A stretch of 51,109 nucleotides of DNA from Methylocaldum sp. 14B (GCF_002005105.1 NZ_MSCV01000044.1:1-51109); one strand, 5' to 3'; shown: positions 1-12,803, counted from the stretch's first letter. The notes: a model not told the origin generated them from the sequence alone. Program-made: numbers and translations.

Positions 1-320
1 AACAGTCTATCTATGAAAGAATACATATTTACATCGCTAAAAAGCGTCGTTTATAAGCGCAACCCATTGTTTTAATTGGTGACTTAAAAAACCATTCCAA
101 AGACTTGTCACTCGACGCTTTCAAGGCGCTCGACTGATTCGAACGTGCCCAAACAGAGGCAACCGCTCATTGCAAACAAACGGACCGGACGATAGTCAGC
201 AGTTCTAGCGGACATCGCATCAGAGCCCAATGCTCAAAATGCTCAATAGGCAACATGATTCTCAAATGTGCCTCGGCGATGTACGCTAACTTGATGCCCT
301 CTCCGCGAAATAGGCCAGAT
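1..320. other. intergenic, left edge
   Basis: No gene is visible here. The stretch is AT-richer than the genes that follow and presumably holds the promoter of the cytochrome/flavoprotein pair that starts at 321. I saw no convincing promoter pair, repeat or RNA gene. An in-frame ATG at 255 would add 22 residues to the cytochrome, but it puts the signal peptide in the middle of the protein, so I treat 255-320 as leader. Confidence 0.5.
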
Positions 321-641
321 ATGCGACTGACCCGAATTCTGCAAGTGTCGGCATACGCCGGTGCGCTCGCACTTTCGATTCCGCAAGCTGCATTCAGCGA
401 CAATCTTGAGCGCCCGGGTTTCGCCCGAATCGCCCTCGCTTGCACCGGTTGCCATGGCGCATCGGGCCAAGGTATAGGCTCGATTCCGGCGATTAGCGGC
501 ATCCCCGAATCCGAATTCATCCGCACAATGCAGGAATTTAAAACGGGTTACCGCTCAGCCACGGTGATGGACCGCATTGCAAGGGGATATCAATATCAAG
601 ATTTCCTAGAGTTAGCCCGGTTCTTCAAAAATCATCGCTAG
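321..641 (+). CDS. fccA: monoheme cytochrome c subunit of flavocytochrome c sulfide dehydrogenase (FccA-like)
   Basis: Small periplasmic c-type cytochrome of about 106 residues. Residues 1-26 form a signal peptide with basic start (MRLTR) and hydrophobic core, ending near AAFS. One heme site, CTGCH, lies at residues 41-45; Met83 in the segment TVMDRIARGY is the likely sixth ligand. The gene stops 8 bp before a flavoprotein of the sulfide dehydrogenase family, and that pairing is what identifies it: the heme subunit takes electrons from the FAD subunit and passes them to other cytochromes. I chose ATG 321 because it directly begins the signal peptide. Upstream ATGs at 255, 279 and 294 are in frame but less plausible. 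It could also be a generic cytochrome c553; the context favours FccA. Confidence 0.8.
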   Translation: MRLTRILQVSAYAGALALSIPQAAFSDNLERPGFARIALACTGCHGASGQGIGSIPAISGIPESEFIRTMQEFKTGYRSATVMDRIARGYQYQDFLELARFFKNHR

Positions 642-649
642 GAGAACGC

Positions 650-1933
650 ATGGCACCAATTTCCCGACGAAGTTTCATCAAGTGGGCCGGGGCGATTTCG
701 GCGCTTGGAACAGTCGGCTGTTCGGTAAACCATCCCAGCACCGGATCACGACGCGAAAAAGCCCGCGTAGCGGTAGTCGGCGGCGGGTTCGCGGGAGCGT
801 CCGCTGCGAAGTACCTCAAGCTGCTCAATCCGGAACTTGAAGTCACTTTGGTTGAGCAACAGGCTAATTACTTGTCCTGCCCCGGATCGAATGAAGTTAT
901 CGCCGGCCTAAAGCAGCCCGATGAGCTTCGTCGGAAATATGACATCCTCAGGAACGTTCAGGGAATTCAAACGGTAACAGCCGAAGCCCAAACTATCGAC
1001 ACTGCTCGGCGCACCGTGTCATTGGCGGATGGATCGGCCATACCTTACGATCGGCTAATCGTCGCACCGGGCATCGATTTCCGCTGGGACGCCATCGACG
1101 GTTACGACGAGACTGCCAGTCTGTTGGCTCCTCATGCCTGGAAAGCAGGGCCACAGACCACACTTCTGCGTCGCCAATTGCAGGCCATGCCTGACGGTGG
1201 CGTGGTTCTGATCACGGCACCCGCCAATCCGTATCGTTGTCCGCCGGGACCTTACGAGCGTGCGTCACTGATAGCGCATTTTTTGAAGCGTTACAAACCG
1301 CGCTCCAAAGTGCTGATTCTGGATGCGAAAACCCAATTCTCCAAACAATCGCTCTTCCTCCAAGGCTGGGAAGAGCTTTATCCAGGGATGGTGGAATGGA
1401 TCTCGGCGGAAAAGGAAGGAAAGATAGAACGGGTAGATGCGCAATCGCGCGTCGTCTTCACCGAGTTCGACGAGCACCGTGCGGATGTTTTGAACGTGAT
1501 CCCGCCGCAAAAGGCCGGCAAACTCGCGCATCAGGCGGGGCTGACCGATCAATCGGGCTGGTGCCCCATCGATCCGCTCACCTTCGAATCGCCGCTGGCA
1601 CCTTACGTGCACATTATCGGCGATGCCTGTACGGCAACGCCCATGCCCAAATCGGCATTTGCCGCCAACTCGCAGGCCAAGATCTGCGCCGCGGCGGTAA
1701 TTGATCTGCTGCAAGACCGCGAACCGGGTCATCCAAGCCTGATCAACCACTGCTATAGCTTTTTAAAGCCGGATTATGCGATCTCGATCACCGGCGTGTA
1801 CAAGTATTCGCCAACCGAGAAGCAGCTCGAGGCCGTGTCGACGGGTGAAACACCCATGAACGGCGATCGGCGGAAAGAAGCCGAGCATGCCCGGAGCTGG
1901 CAGAAAATCATCGCCGCTGACGCCTTCGGGTAA
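650..1933 (+). CDS. fccB: flavocytochrome c sulfide dehydrogenase, FAD subunit (FccB/SoxF family)
   Basis: Periplasmic FAD enzyme that oxidises sulfide to sulfur or polysulfide and hands electrons to the cytochrome encoded just upstream. The N-terminus has a twin-arginine signal (SRRSFIK, residues 5-11), which fits export of a folded flavoprotein. The FAD Rossmann motif VVGGGFAG is at 42-49. Cysteines at 197 (YRCPPGPYER) and 305 (GWCPID) sit where the family has its redox disulfide; another, Cys77, lies in SCPGSN. Length (427 aa) is normal for FccB. The start has a good ribosome site (ggagaacgc). A Cys at 24 directly after the hydrophobic stretch (TVGC) raises the possibility of lipid attachment, but the residue at -3 is not ideal for a lipobox. 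SoxF is a close alternative name. Confidence 0.9.
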   Translation: MAPISRRSFIKWAGAISALGTVGCSVNHPSTGSRREKARVAVVGGGFAGASAAKYLKLLNPELEVTLVEQQANYLSCPGSNEVIAGLKQPDELRRKYDILRNVQGIQTVTAEAQTIDTARRTVSLADGSAIPYDRLIVAPGIDFRWDAIDGYDETASLLAPHAWKAGPQTTLLRRQLQAMPDGGVVLITAPANPYRCPPGPYERASLIAHFLKRYKPRSKVLILDAKTQFSKQSLFLQGWEELYPGMVEWISAEKEGKIERVDAQSRVVFTEFDEHRADVLNVIPPQKAGKLAHQAGLTDQSGWCPIDPLTFESPLAPYVHIIGDACTATPMPKSAFAANSQAKICAAAVIDLLQDREPGHPSLINHCYSFLKPDYAISITGVYKYSPTEKQLEAVSTGETPMNGDRRKEAEHARSWQKIIAADAFG

Positions 1934-1957
1934 TCTCCGCCATTTGGCGCTTGCTGC

Positions 1958-2548
1958 CTATACCGCTTCCAAAGCCGTTGCGAGCAGCGCCCGGACAGAC
2001 TCCGGAAATTCCAGCTCCAATGCGCGGCTCCGCGCGTGCTCGGACATCTTTTTCCAGGTCTTGCGGACGATACCGATCAGCTTTTCTTCATCGTGAATCG
2101 CCGCGAAGGCGACAAAGTAGTAATCGAGAAACACGAGGCACGCGACGTCCTCGATCGATTGAACGTCCGGATCGTTTTTCAAACCGCGTTTCTGAAGAAC
2201 TTTGCGGACCCGCTCGATGTCTATCGGATCGTATCCAGCTTGTGTCATAAGCTGTGCAACACAATCGGCATGAAAACCATATAGATAGCTGCGCCATTGC
2301 AGATACCCCTCGCGCGTGTCCGGGTAGGTCTGCCGGGGAACCTCCCAACGTCGAATGTGCTGCCCGCGCGCGGCGATGTGCAGCAAATCCGGCGCATCGG
2401 GATAGAGGCGGTCAAGCCATTCCGTCATGCGCATCCCGTAAAGCAATTCCTTGGGATAGGATTCGCCTCGCCAAACCTCACTATTAGGGTCCTGTGCATT
2501 AGCTTCGTCTATTAAGACTAGCACCCGATCCAGCCGATCTTCGTTCAT
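1958..2548 (-). CDS. DUF4202 family protein
   Basis: 196 residues, recognised as the DUF4202 family from the conserved stretches PKELLYGMRMTEWL, ARGQHIRRWEVPR, FHADCVAQLM and HDEEKLIGIVRKTWKKMS. The His-rich AARGQHIRRW segment and the ED at DVACLVFLDYYF recall an HD-type metal site, but biochemical function is unknown. No signal peptide or membrane segment, so cytoplasmic. It converges on fccB (24 bp between stops) and is divergent from zwf. Members are common in proteobacteria and often sit near sulfur metabolism genes; here the neighbour is fccAB, which may or may not be meaningful. Confidence 0.85.
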   Translation of the reverse strand: MNEDRLDRVLVLIDEANAQDPNSEVWRGESYPKELLYGMRMTEWLDRLYPDAPDLLHIAARGQHIRRWEVPRQTYPDTREGYLQWRSYLYGFHADCVAQLMTQAGYDPIDIERVRKVLQKRGLKNDPDVQSIEDVACLVFLDYYFVAFAAIHDEEKLIGIVRKTWKKMSEHARSRALELEFPESVRALLATALEAV

Positions 2549-2706
2549 CGAAATACTCAGTCCAAGTTGAAATTTGAAATACTGGGAAACTACTTATCAA
2601 ATCCTGATTTCAAAGGCAATGAAGCCATTTCAACCGGTTCACGCATTGGCGGAAACGGGGCTAAACAGTATCATCCATGGCATGATCGATTCGCCGGGAG
2701 GAAACG

Positions 2707-4197
2707 ATGCTCGACGCGTGCGTCTTCACTATTTTTGGATCTACCGGCCACCTTTCCCGCACCAAACTGATGCCTGCCCTGTACCAATTGGACAAGGCAG
2801 GCCGACTGCCCGCGGCGATGGTCGTCTTAGGTGTCGGCCGGCGGGATTGGGATAATTCCCATTGGAGAGACGAGGTATCCAAATGGCTAGAAGAGCGTTT
2901 GGGCAGCACACTCGACCGGGACGCTCTTGAGCGCTTCAGCAACCGCCTGCATTTCTTTTCGGCGGACATCGGCGATACGGAATCATCGGTACAGCTAAGA
3001 CAGGTCCTGGACACTGGCCCCGAGTTTCCGCCCAATCACGTGTATTACCTTTCGCTTCCGCCGTCCGAATACAAAGCGGCGGCCGACTATTTGGCGCTTA
3101 GCGGACTCAACCAGGAAGTCGCCGGCTGGCGCCGTCTCGTGGTGGAAAAGCCGTTCGGCTATGACTTGGAAGACGCACAAGTCCTCGATCGCTGCCTGCA
3201 CCGCAACTTTACGGAACATCAAATCTTTCGGATTGACCACTACTTAGGTAAGGAAACGGTGCAAAACATTTTCGTGTTCCGCTTTGCGAATCTCATGTGG
3301 GAACCGTTGTGGAACCGCAACCTCATCGACCATGTGCAGATCACCCACAGCGAATCGGCGGGAATCGAAGACCGGGCGGACTACTATGAAACCGCCGGCG
3401 CGCTGCGCGACATGATCCAGAGCCATCTGATGCAGATGTTGGCTTTGGTAGCCATGGAACCTCCGGCGACCATGGACGCCGAATCGATCCGGGACGAAAA
3501 GGTCAAGGCGCTGAAATCCATTCGCCCCATCCCAAAGGCTGCGGTCCATGCTCACGCCTTCCGTGCGCAATATGCTTGCGGGCGCATCGACAACCAGGAG
3601 GTGCCCGGATATCTCGACGAAAAGCAGGTCGACAAGCAAAGCACGACCGAAACGTATGCCGCCCTGAAGCTTTATATCGACAACTGGCGCTGGCGCAATG
3701 TACCGTTTTATTTGCGGACGGGAAAACGCTTGGCGAGGAACAGTTCTCTCATCGCGATACGCTTTAAGCACCCGCCGCAGCAATTGTTTCGCGAAACCCA
3801 GATCGAGGCGCTGCCCCCCAATTGGCTGCTGATGGGCATACAGCCCGAGCAATGCATTCGCGCCGAGGTTCAGGTTCGAGAACCCGGCATCGGCATGCGC
3901 GCCCGAACCACTCAACTCGATGCCAGCACCTGTTATCAGGCCGGTTATCAATTGGACGCGTACGAGTCCCTTCTGCTCGACGTCATCGGCGGCGATCACT
4001 CTCAGTTCCTGCGCTCGGATGAGGTGGAATGGGCCTGGCGAGTCGTCGATCCCATCATAAGAACATGGTCGGTAGAGCGGGAATTCATCCACACTTATCC
4101 CGCCGGCTCCTGGGGCCCCGAGGAAGCCGACCGCATCTTCGAGCGGGAGGATCAGCAATGGCGGCATTCTTTCTCGACCGGGGATGCACCTCGTTAA
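2707..4197 (+). CDS. zwf: glucose-6-phosphate 1-dehydrogenase
   Basis: Oxidises glucose 6-phosphate to 6-phosphogluconolactone, making NADPH; entry to the pentose phosphate and Entner-Doudoroff routes. 496 residues, full length. The coenzyme-binding glycine motif is at 11-16 (GSTGHL; the usual form is GASGDL, so His replaces the common Asp). The active-site signature RIDHYLGKE gives His178 and Lys182. The C-terminal half contains the family segments RTGKRL and DVIGGDHSQFLR. ATG 2707 is preceded by gggaggaaacg, a strong ribosome site. It stands alone in transcription direction after the divergent DUF4202 gene, with the hydrolase gene about 60 bp downstream. Confidence 0.95.
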   Translation: MLDACVFTIFGSTGHLSRTKLMPALYQLDKAGRLPAAMVVLGVGRRDWDNSHWRDEVSKWLEERLGSTLDRDALERFSNRLHFFSADIGDTESSVQLRQVLDTGPEFPPNHVYYLSLPPSEYKAAADYLALSGLNQEVAGWRRLVVEKPFGYDLEDAQVLDRCLHRNFTEHQIFRIDHYLGKETVQNIFVFRFANLMWEPLWNRNLIDHVQITHSESAGIEDRADYYETAGALRDMIQSHLMQMLALVAMEPPATMDAESIRDEKVKALKSIRPIPKAAVHAHAFRAQYACGRIDNQEVPGYLDEKQVDKQSTTETYAALKLYIDNWRWRNVPFYLRTGKRLARNSSLIAIRFKHPPQQLFRETQIEALPPNWLLMGIQPEQCIRAEVQVREPGIGMRARTTQLDASTCYQAGYQLDAYESLLLDVIGGDHSQFLRSDEVEWAWRVVDPIIRTWSVEREFIHTYPAGSWGPEEADRIFEREDQQWRHSFSTGDAPR

Positions 4198-4256
4198 GAC
4201 CGACGATCCTTTAAGCTATTTGCCTAATTCATTCGATACTTTTGGAGACCTTCTTA

Positions 4257-4976
4257 ATGGCCGTTACAACTCAAGCCATCGACTACAGCCATAACGACGT
4301 TCAGCTCGAAGGCTTTTTCGCGTATGACAATAAGCGCCCTCAGCCTTTGCCGGCCGTATTGATCTCTCATGCTTGGGGAGGCAGGGACGAATTCGTGTGC
4401 AACAAGGCTCGTAAATTGGCCGAACTGGGCTACGCCGCGTTTGCACTCGATATGTATGGCAAAGGCATCATCGGAAGCGGCCCCGAGGAGAACGCACGGC
4501 TGATGAATCCGCTCATGAATGATCGCCGCCTGTTGCAGGACCGCATCACCACAGCTCTGGAAACCGTCCGCAAGCTCCCCCAGGTCGATCCCAAACGGAT
4601 CGCGGCTATGGGTTTTTGCTTCGGCGGCCTATGCGTGCTGGACCTTGCCCGCACCGGCGCCGATCTGCGCGGCGTTGTCAGCTTCCACGGCTTATTTTTG
4701 CCGCCGGGCAATACTCAAGGCAATAAAATCAAGACCAAGGTTCTCGTGCTGCACGGCCACGACGACCCCATGGCACCACCCGATCAGGCGGCGAATCTGG
4801 CCAAAGAACTGACCGAAGCCGAGGCAGACTGGCAAATCCATATTTACGGTAACACCCTGCACGCCTTCACCAATCCCATGGCAAACGATCGATCGTTCGG
4901 TACGGTTTACGACGAGACCGCCGATCGCCGCTCTTGGGAGAGTCTGCGGAATTTCCTTGCCGAGGTGTTAAACTAG
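4257..4976 (+). CDS. dienelactone hydrolase family protein
   Basis: Cytoplasmic alpha/beta hydrolase of about 239 residues. The nucleophile is a cysteine, Cys121 in GFCFGG, typical of dienelactone hydrolases rather than serine esterases. The triad is completed by Asp169 or 170 ([10 protein letters not shown]) and His202 (LHAFTNP). Substrate is unknown; the family cleaves lactone or ester bonds, and no aromatic-degradation genes are nearby. I chose ATG 4257 because ggaga lies 9 bases upstream; the in-frame TTG at 4242 overlaps that site. It sits between zwf and accA without obvious operon partners. Confidence 0.85.
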   Translation: MAVTTQAIDYSHNDVQLEGFFAYDNKRPQPLPAVLISHAWGGRDEFVCNKARKLAELGYAAFALDMYGKGIIGSGPEENARLMNPLMNDRRLLQDRITTALETVRKLPQVDPKRIAAMGFCFGGLCVLDLARTGADLRGVVSFHGLFLPPGNTQGNKIKTKVLVLHGHDDPMAPPDQAANLAKELTEAEADWQIHIYGNTLHAFTNPMANDRSFGTVYDETADRRSWESLRNFLAEVLN

Positions 4977-5007
4977 GCCTTCTCCGTGCACCCTAAAAAA
5001 ACGACAA

Positions 5008-5973
5008 ATGGACCTGAAATTCCTAGATTTCGAACAACCCATTGCCGAACTCGAAGCCAAAATCGAAGAACTCAAGCGCGTCGGATTCGACAATGAAATC
5101 AACATCAGCGAGGAAATTGCGAGGCTTGAAGAAAAAAGCCGCAAGCTGACCGAATCGGTATTCTCCTCGTTGACGGCGTGGCAGATATCGCAGATTTCCC
5201 GCCATCCCCAGCGGCCGTATACACTGGACTACCTCGACCTGATGTTCGACGAGTTCCACGAGCTTCATGGGGATCGCGGATTCGCCGATGATCCGGCAAT
5301 CGTGGGTGGACTCGCCAAACTCGACGGACAGCCGGTTCTGATCATCGGCCATCAAAAAGGCCGCGATACCAAGGAAAAGATCTACCGCAATTTCGGCATG
5401 CCGCGGCCCGAAGGCTACCGCAAGGCGCTGCGGTTGATGCATCTCGCCGAGCGGTTCCGCTTACCTATCCTCTGTTTTATCGACACGCCCGGCGCCTATC
5501 CCGGCATCGGCGCAGAGGAACGGGGTCAGAGTGAGGCCATCGCCCGCAACCTTTTCGAAATGTCCAAACTGCGCACCCCGATCATTTGTACCGTGGTGGG
5601 CGAAGGCGGTTCGGGAGGCGCGCTGGCTATCGGTGTGGGCGACCGCCTGTTGATGCTTCAGTACAGCACCTATTCCGTCATTTCGCCGGAAGGCTGCGCC
5701 TCCATTCTTTGGAAAAGCGCGGACAAGGCCGAGCTCGCGGCCGAAGCCATGGGCATTACGTCGGATCGGCTGCAGGAACTGGAACTCATCGATGAGATTG
5801 TTCCCGAACCTTTGGGCGGCGCCCATCGAGACCGCAAGCAAACCGGCGATAATTTGAAAGCGGCACTGAAACGGCATCTCGAAGAGCTGCGTCGCACGCC
5901 CATCGAGACCTTATTGCAACAGCGCTACGAGCGGTTGATGAGCTACGGTATTTTCGAGGAAGCCGTAGCCTAG
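5008..5973 (+). CDS. accA: acetyl-CoA carboxylase carboxyltransferase subunit alpha
   Basis: Transfers the carboxyl group from biotin to acetyl-CoA, giving malonyl-CoA for fatty acid synthesis; works as an alpha2beta2 complex with AccD. 321 residues, usual length. The N-terminus [16 protein letters not shown] is typical of AccA, followed by a coiled-coil segment (about 10-45), then the crotonase-like core with the oxyanion-hole glycines in [15 protein letters not shown] and the CoA-side segment [19 protein letters not shown]. The order accA-tilS is common in gammaproteobacteria and is kept here. A short GC hairpin follows the stop codon. Confidence 0.96.
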   Translation: MDLKFLDFEQPIAELEAKIEELKRVGFDNEINISEEIARLEEKSRKLTESVFSSLTAWQISQISRHPQRPYTLDYLDLMFDEFHELHGDRGFADDPAIVGGLAKLDGQPVLIIGHQKGRDTKEKIYRNFGMPRPEGYRKALRLMHLAERFRLPILCFIDTPGAYPGIGAEERGQSEAIARNLFEMSKLRTPIICTVVGEGGSGGALAIGVGDRLLMLQYSTYSVISPEGCASILWKSADKAELAAEAMGITSDRLQELELIDEIVPEPLGGAHRDRKQTGDNLKAALKRHLEELRRTPIETLLQQRYERLMSYGIFEEAVA

Positions 5974-5985
5974 CTTCATTGATGC

Positions 5986-6006
5986 GGGGCGGATAATCAC
6001 CGCCCC
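5986..6006 (+). terminator. hairpin between accA and tilS
   Basis: Perfect 7-bp stem (ggggcgg / ccgcccc) with a 7-base loop, 13 bases after the accA stop and 17 bases before tilS. Only two T residues follow directly, so it may be a weak terminator or a processing hairpin rather than a full stop. Confidence 0.4.
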
Positions 6007-6022
6007 TTACTTCACGGCTTAG

Positions 6023-7387
6023 ATGAGCCTTTCTGCCGAAACACTCGATCGAATTCTATCTCGCCAGCCGCCGGCATCCCGCTACTGGATCGCGTACAGC
6101 GGCGGACTCGACTCGCTCGTTTTGCTTCATCTCTGTGCGGAACTGAAAGCCAAAGATCCGAACCTCCGCTTTACTGCCGTACATGTCCATCACGGCCTGC
6201 AAACAGCCGCCGAAGAATGGGCCGAATCTTGCGAAGCGAGCTGCCGGATGCTTGGAATTCCGTTCCGTCTGTTACGGGTCAACGCCGCCGCGAAACCCGG
6301 CGAGAGTCCAGAGGAAGCCGCGCGAAACGCGCGCTACGATGCCCTGCGCGCGCTTCTGTCCGACGGCGAGGTCTTGTTGACCGCACAGCATAGGGACGAC
6401 CAGGCGGAGACGCTATTGCTCCAACTGCTTCGCGGAGCGGGTATCGCCGGCCTTGCCGCCATGCCGGAACGCACCGCCTTCGGCCCAGGATTTCTGCTGC
6501 GGCCGTTACTCTCTTTTTCCCGCGGACAGCTCCGCGAGTACGCTCAAGCACACGAGCTGACCTGGATCGAAGACCCCAGCAACCGCGACTTGAGTTACGA
6601 CCGCAATTTCATACGCCACGAGATCATCCCCTTGCTCGAAAACCGCTGGCCGGCGACCAAGGACGCGCTGGTCCGCACGGCCCAACATTGTGCCGAAGCG
6701 CAAACGCTGCTGAACTCGCTTGCCGCGGACTTGCTGAAGTCCGTTATTCATCCGCTGCGAAACACGCTTCTTCTGGATCGGCTGAGGCCGTGTTCGGAAG
6801 CGGACCGCCGCCTGATTCTGCGCGAGTGGCTGCGGAGCCGCGGTTTCCGCATGCCTTCGACTCGCGTTATTGATAGGGTTTTGAACGAAACGCTGAACGC
6901 CAGACCGGACCGAAATCCCGTAATCCGGTGGAGCGAAGGCGAGATTCGGCGCTATCGGGGAGAGATCTTCCTGATGCCGGCCGCTTCGCCTTTCCATCCG
7001 AATAGAGTCATTCCATGGGATGGTGCTACGACACTCCATCTGCCGGACGGGAACGGCGACCTCAGCGTCACCACTGAAAAACGAGCCGGCATCTCGTTAA
7101 CGGCATGGCGAGCCGGCAAAATCACCGTTCGCTACCGGCAAGGCGGCGAATCGCTACGCCTGCCCGGCCGCGAAGGCTCCCACGATCTGAAAAAACTGTT
7201 TCAGGAAGCCGGCATTACACCTTGGATCCGCGAGAGAACACCGCTGATCTACATCGGCGACGAGCTAGCCGCAGTGGCGGGATGGTGGGTGTCCGATTCT
7301 TATGCCGGGCAACCGAACGACTTTAATATCGTGATCCGGTGGCACGCGCCGGAGAATTTTTCCGGCGCACTGCCTTCGGCTAATTAA
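6023..7387 (+). CDS. tilS: tRNA(Ile)-lysidine synthase
   Basis: Attaches lysine to C34 of the minor isoleucine tRNA, changing its decoding from AUG to AUA; essential in most bacteria. 454 residues. The ATP-binding PP-loop SGGLDS begins at residue 26. The N-terminal catalytic domain continues with VHVHHGL and AQHRDDQAETLLLQLLRGAGIAG (shown here in part); the C-terminal half contains the family segment GKITVRYRQGGE and the LKKLFQEAGI region, so all three TilS domains appear present. Its TAA stop overlaps by a few bases the TAA of the convergent lipoprotein gene on the other strand. Confidence 0.95.
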   Translation: MSLSAETLDRILSRQPPASRYWIAYSGGLDSLVLLHLCAELKAKDPNLRFTAVHVHHGLQTAAEEWAESCEASCRMLGIPFRLLRVNAAAKPGESPEEAARNARYDALRALLSDGEVLLTAQHRDDQAETLLLQLLRGAGIAGLAAMPERTAFGPGFLLRPLLSFSRGQLREYAQAHELTWIEDPSNRDLSYDRNFIRHEIIPLLENRWPATKDALVRTAQHCAEAQTLLNSLAADLLKSVIHPLRNTLLLDRLRPCSEADRRLILREWLRSRGFRMPSTRVIDRVLNETLNARPDRNPVIRWSEGEIRRYRGEIFLMPAASPFHPNRVIPWDGATTLHLPDGNGDLSVTTEKRAGISLTAWRAGKITVRYRQGGESLRLPGREGSHDLKKLFQEAGITPWIRERTPLIYIGDELAAVAGWWVSDSYAGQPNDFNIVIRWHAPENFSGALPSAN

Positions 7388-7716
7388 GGATTGATGCAGC
7401 GGTAAACATTGAAAGACTGCTCACCATCGATCAGGGGGCCGGTCGGCACGATGGTGTCTCCCCCCATGTCCGCCGCGTTATTGCGGGCGAGACGTTCAAC
7501 TTCCTCTTGTACGGTATCTTTGCTGCGGGCAAAGATACCGATGGTCGCCGCCGTATTCGACGTGATACGCCCCAAAAATTTACAGCGCCCAACTTCGGGC
7601 GGCGTGAGCATACGAATCTTTTCACCCTGCGGCTTGAGCTCTACCCATGTGCACCCGGAGAGCATGGACATTATCGCCACCCCAAAAACAATCGTGAGTA
7701 ATCTCGCCCCATTCAT
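7384..7716 (-). CDS. small DUF4156-type lipoprotein
   Basis: 110 residues. A short basic start, hydrophobic stretch and lipobox MLSGC (Cys about residue 18) mark an exported lipoprotein. The mature part contains VELKPQGEKIRML, PPEVGRCKFLGRI, RNNAADMGGDTIV and a final VYRCINP, the pattern I associate with DUF4156; two further Cys may form a disulfide. Function unknown, location probably outer membrane. The reading frame is open much further upstream (to 8058), but that would run over the pyrG start. ATG 7716 has ggaga 10 bases upstream; an alternative ATG lies at 7734. It overlaps the tilS stop tail to tail. Confidence 0.8.
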   Translation of the reverse strand: MNGARLLTIVFGVAIMSMLSGCTWVELKPQGEKIRMLTPPEVGRCKFLGRITSNTAATIGIFARSKDTVQEEVERLARNNAADMGGDTIVPTGPLIDGEQSFNVYRCINP

Positions 7717-7906
7717 CAAATAACGTCTCCGCATTAGTCGTTGTATTTTCACCATGTTAGTGCGATTCAATATTCGATTGTAAACAACCTGGGCGGTGAC
7801 TCCGATCCACAGGTTGAGTAGAATATGCTGACAAATCCTTTTGACGTCCGACGCGACGGCCGCTGCCTCGGCGATCGTTACGCAGCCTAAATTTACCCAT
7901 CGTTGA

Positions 7907-9543
<1,637 letters not shown>

Positions 9544-9544
<1 letters not shown>

Positions 9545-10365
9545 TGCAACTGTGTGGATTCGAAGTCGGCTTGGACCGGCCGTTTTTCCTGATCGCCGGC
9601 ACCTGCGTCATCGAAGGCGAGCAACTCGCTTTGGAGACCGCGGGAACACTCAAGGAAATCACATCCAGCCTCGGCATTCCCTTTATCTATAAATCGTCCT
9701 TCGACAAGGCGAACCGCTCGTCGCACGAAAGTTTCCGCGGCCCCGGCCTCGAGGAAGGACTACGCATTCTTGAAAAGGTGCGGGATACCATCGACGTACC
9801 GGTGCTGACCGACGTTCACGAGGATACCCCTTTAGGCGAAGTCGCCGCCGTCGTCGATGTGTTGCAGACACCGGCGTTTCTCTGCCGGCAAACCAACTTC
9901 ATTCAGGACGTCTGTGCGCAAGGCAAGCCGGTCAATATCAAGAAAGGCCAATTCATGGCCCCGTGGGACATGAAAAACGTAGCCAACAAGGCAAGAGCCG
10001 TCGGCAACGAACAGGTCCTCGTCTGCGAGCGCGGCGTCTCGTTCGGTTACAACAACCTGGTCTCCGACATGCGCTCTCTCGTCATCATGCGCGAGACCGG
10101 CTGTCCCGTGGTGTTCGACGCCACCCACTCGGTGCAGCTGCCCGGCGGTCAAGGCACGGCTTCCGGAGGGCAACGGGAATTCATACCGACCTTGGCCAAG
10201 GCCGCCCTGGCGGTGGGCATCTCCGGCCTGTTCATGGAAACCCACCCCGAACCGGACAAAGCGAAGAGCGACGGCCCCAATTCATGGCCCTTGGCTCGCA
10301 TAAAGGAGCTCTTAGAGGTGCTTGTCGAAATAGACCGCATCGTCAAACAACGCGGAATGGTCTAG
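9544..10365 (+). CDS. kdsA: 3-deoxy-8-phosphooctulonate synthase (KDO 8-P synthase)
   Basis: Condenses phosphoenolpyruvate with arabinose 5-phosphate to give KDO 8-phosphate, first committed step to the KDO of lipopolysaccharide. 273 residues, normal length. Signatures: [14 protein letters not shown] near the N-terminus, [39 protein letters not shown] and the C-terminal [17 protein letters not shown]. The presence of NNL in that last but one motif is typical of metal-independent KdsA. The frame is open upstream to 9367 inside pyrG, but ATG 9544, overlapping the pyrG stop by one base, fits the family start. Confidence 0.96.
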
Positions 10366-11694
<1,329 letters not shown>

Positions 11695-11720
11695 AAGGCG
11701 GGACGCCGTCCGACGACAGT

Positions 11721-12077
11721 GTGAAAAAGCTGATTGTCTTCTTGCTGGTGTTGATCGCCCTGCTCCAGTACCGACTGTGGCTGGGCGATGGCGGAATCGC
11801 CGAATTGCAGGAGTTGCAGGACCGTATCGAAAAGCTCACCGAGGAGGGCGAAAAGCGGCGCGAACGTAACGCGGCGCTGGAAGCCGATGTCAGAGATTTG
11901 AAGGAAGGAACGGACGCCATCGAAGAGCGGGCTCGCCAAGAACTGGGGATGATCAAGCAGGGAGAGACTTTCGTCCAAGTGATCGAAATGCCTAAGAACA
12001 AGACACACGACCGATCGCCGCAACCAAAGCCTTCGGAGCGGAAAACTACGCCACAAAAGACCGAAAGGCCTCGTTAG
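11721..12077 (+). CDS. ftsB: cell division protein FtsB
   Basis: Bitopic inner-membrane protein of the divisome, partner of FtsL and FtsQ. 118 residues. Residues 1-20 form the single membrane anchor (KKLIVFLLVLIALLQYRLW), followed by a predicted coiled coil (about 27-75) rich in Glu, Lys and Leu, and the conserved ERARQELGMIKQGE segment. The tail after residue 90 is basic and proline-rich, longer than in Escherichia coli FtsB. Start is GTG, directly before the membrane segment. Position between eno and ispD is the classic one. Confidence 0.9.
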   Translation: MKKLIVFLLVLIALLQYRLWLGDGGIAELQELQDRIEKLTEEGEKRRERNAALEADVRDLKEGTDAIEERARQELGMIKQGETFVQVIEMPKNKTHDRSPQPKPSERKTTPQKTERPR

Positions 12078-12089
12078 CATCTGTTGTCC

Positions 12090-12803
12090 ATGACCGACAC
12101 CTGCCGAAATAATCGATTCTGGGCCATTGTCCCTGCAGCCGGCGTGGGTAAACGCATGGGGGTCGACGTACCGAAGCAATACCTTCAGGTCCTGGGCAAG
12201 CCGGTATTGCAGCATACCCTGGAGCGGTTGCTGGCGATCGATGTCTTGGCCGGCGTCGTCGTGGCTCTCGGGAGCGAGGATGGTTATTGGTCCGATCTAC
12301 CTTGTGCTACCCATCCCAAGATCCGGGTCGCCCCCGGGGGTAAGGAGCGTGCCGACTCCGTGCTTTCCGCCTTAATGAGTCTCGAGAACGTGGCCGAACC
12401 GGACGACTGGGTGTTGGTGCACGATGCAGCTCGGCTGTGTATCACGATCAGCGATGTTCAAAAACTGATCGATCGGCTTAGGAACGATGAAGTCGGCGGC
12501 ATACTGGCACTGCCGGTCACGGATACCCTGAAAGGCGCAGAGGCGGGCGAAATCGTCGAAACCATCGACCGCAGCCGGATCTGGCGCGCGCTGACGCCAC
12601 AGATGTTTCGCTTTCGTATGCTCAAGCATGCGCTGACCGATGCTGCCGAACGGAAACTGATCGTGACGGACGAAGCCAGCGCTCTCGAACTTCGAGGATT
12701 GCGCCCGAAGATCGTGGAAGGACGCCCGGACAATATCAAGATTACGCGGCCGGAGGATCTTCCTCTGGCGGCTTTTTACCTGGAGCGACAATGCTACGAA
12801 TAG
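12090..12803 (+). CDS. ispD: 2-C-methyl-D-erythritol 4-phosphate cytidylyltransferase
   Basis: Third enzyme of the MEP isoprenoid pathway: joins methylerythritol phosphate to CMP from CTP. About 237 residues. The nucleotide-binding loop [13 protein letters not shown] is near the N-terminus, and [16 protein letters not shown] and VTDEASALE follow. The usual HDAARP box reads HDAARLC here, with Leu for Pro. Start could be ATG 12090 or TTG 12084; I prefer ATG. The 3' end overlaps ispF by 13 bp, so translation is probably coupled; pyrG upstream supplies its CTP substrate. Confidence 0.95.
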   Translation: MTDTCRNNRFWAIVPAAGVGKRMGVDVPKQYLQVLGKPVLQHTLERLLAIDVLAGVVVALGSEDGYWSDLPCATHPKIRVAPGGKERADSVLSALMSLENVAEPDDWVLVHDAARLCITISDVQKLIDRLRNDEVGGILALPVTDTLKGAEAGEIVETIDRSRIWRALTPQMFRFRMLKHALTDAAERKLIVTDEASALELRGLRPKIVEGRPDNIKITRPEDLPLAAFYLERQCYE

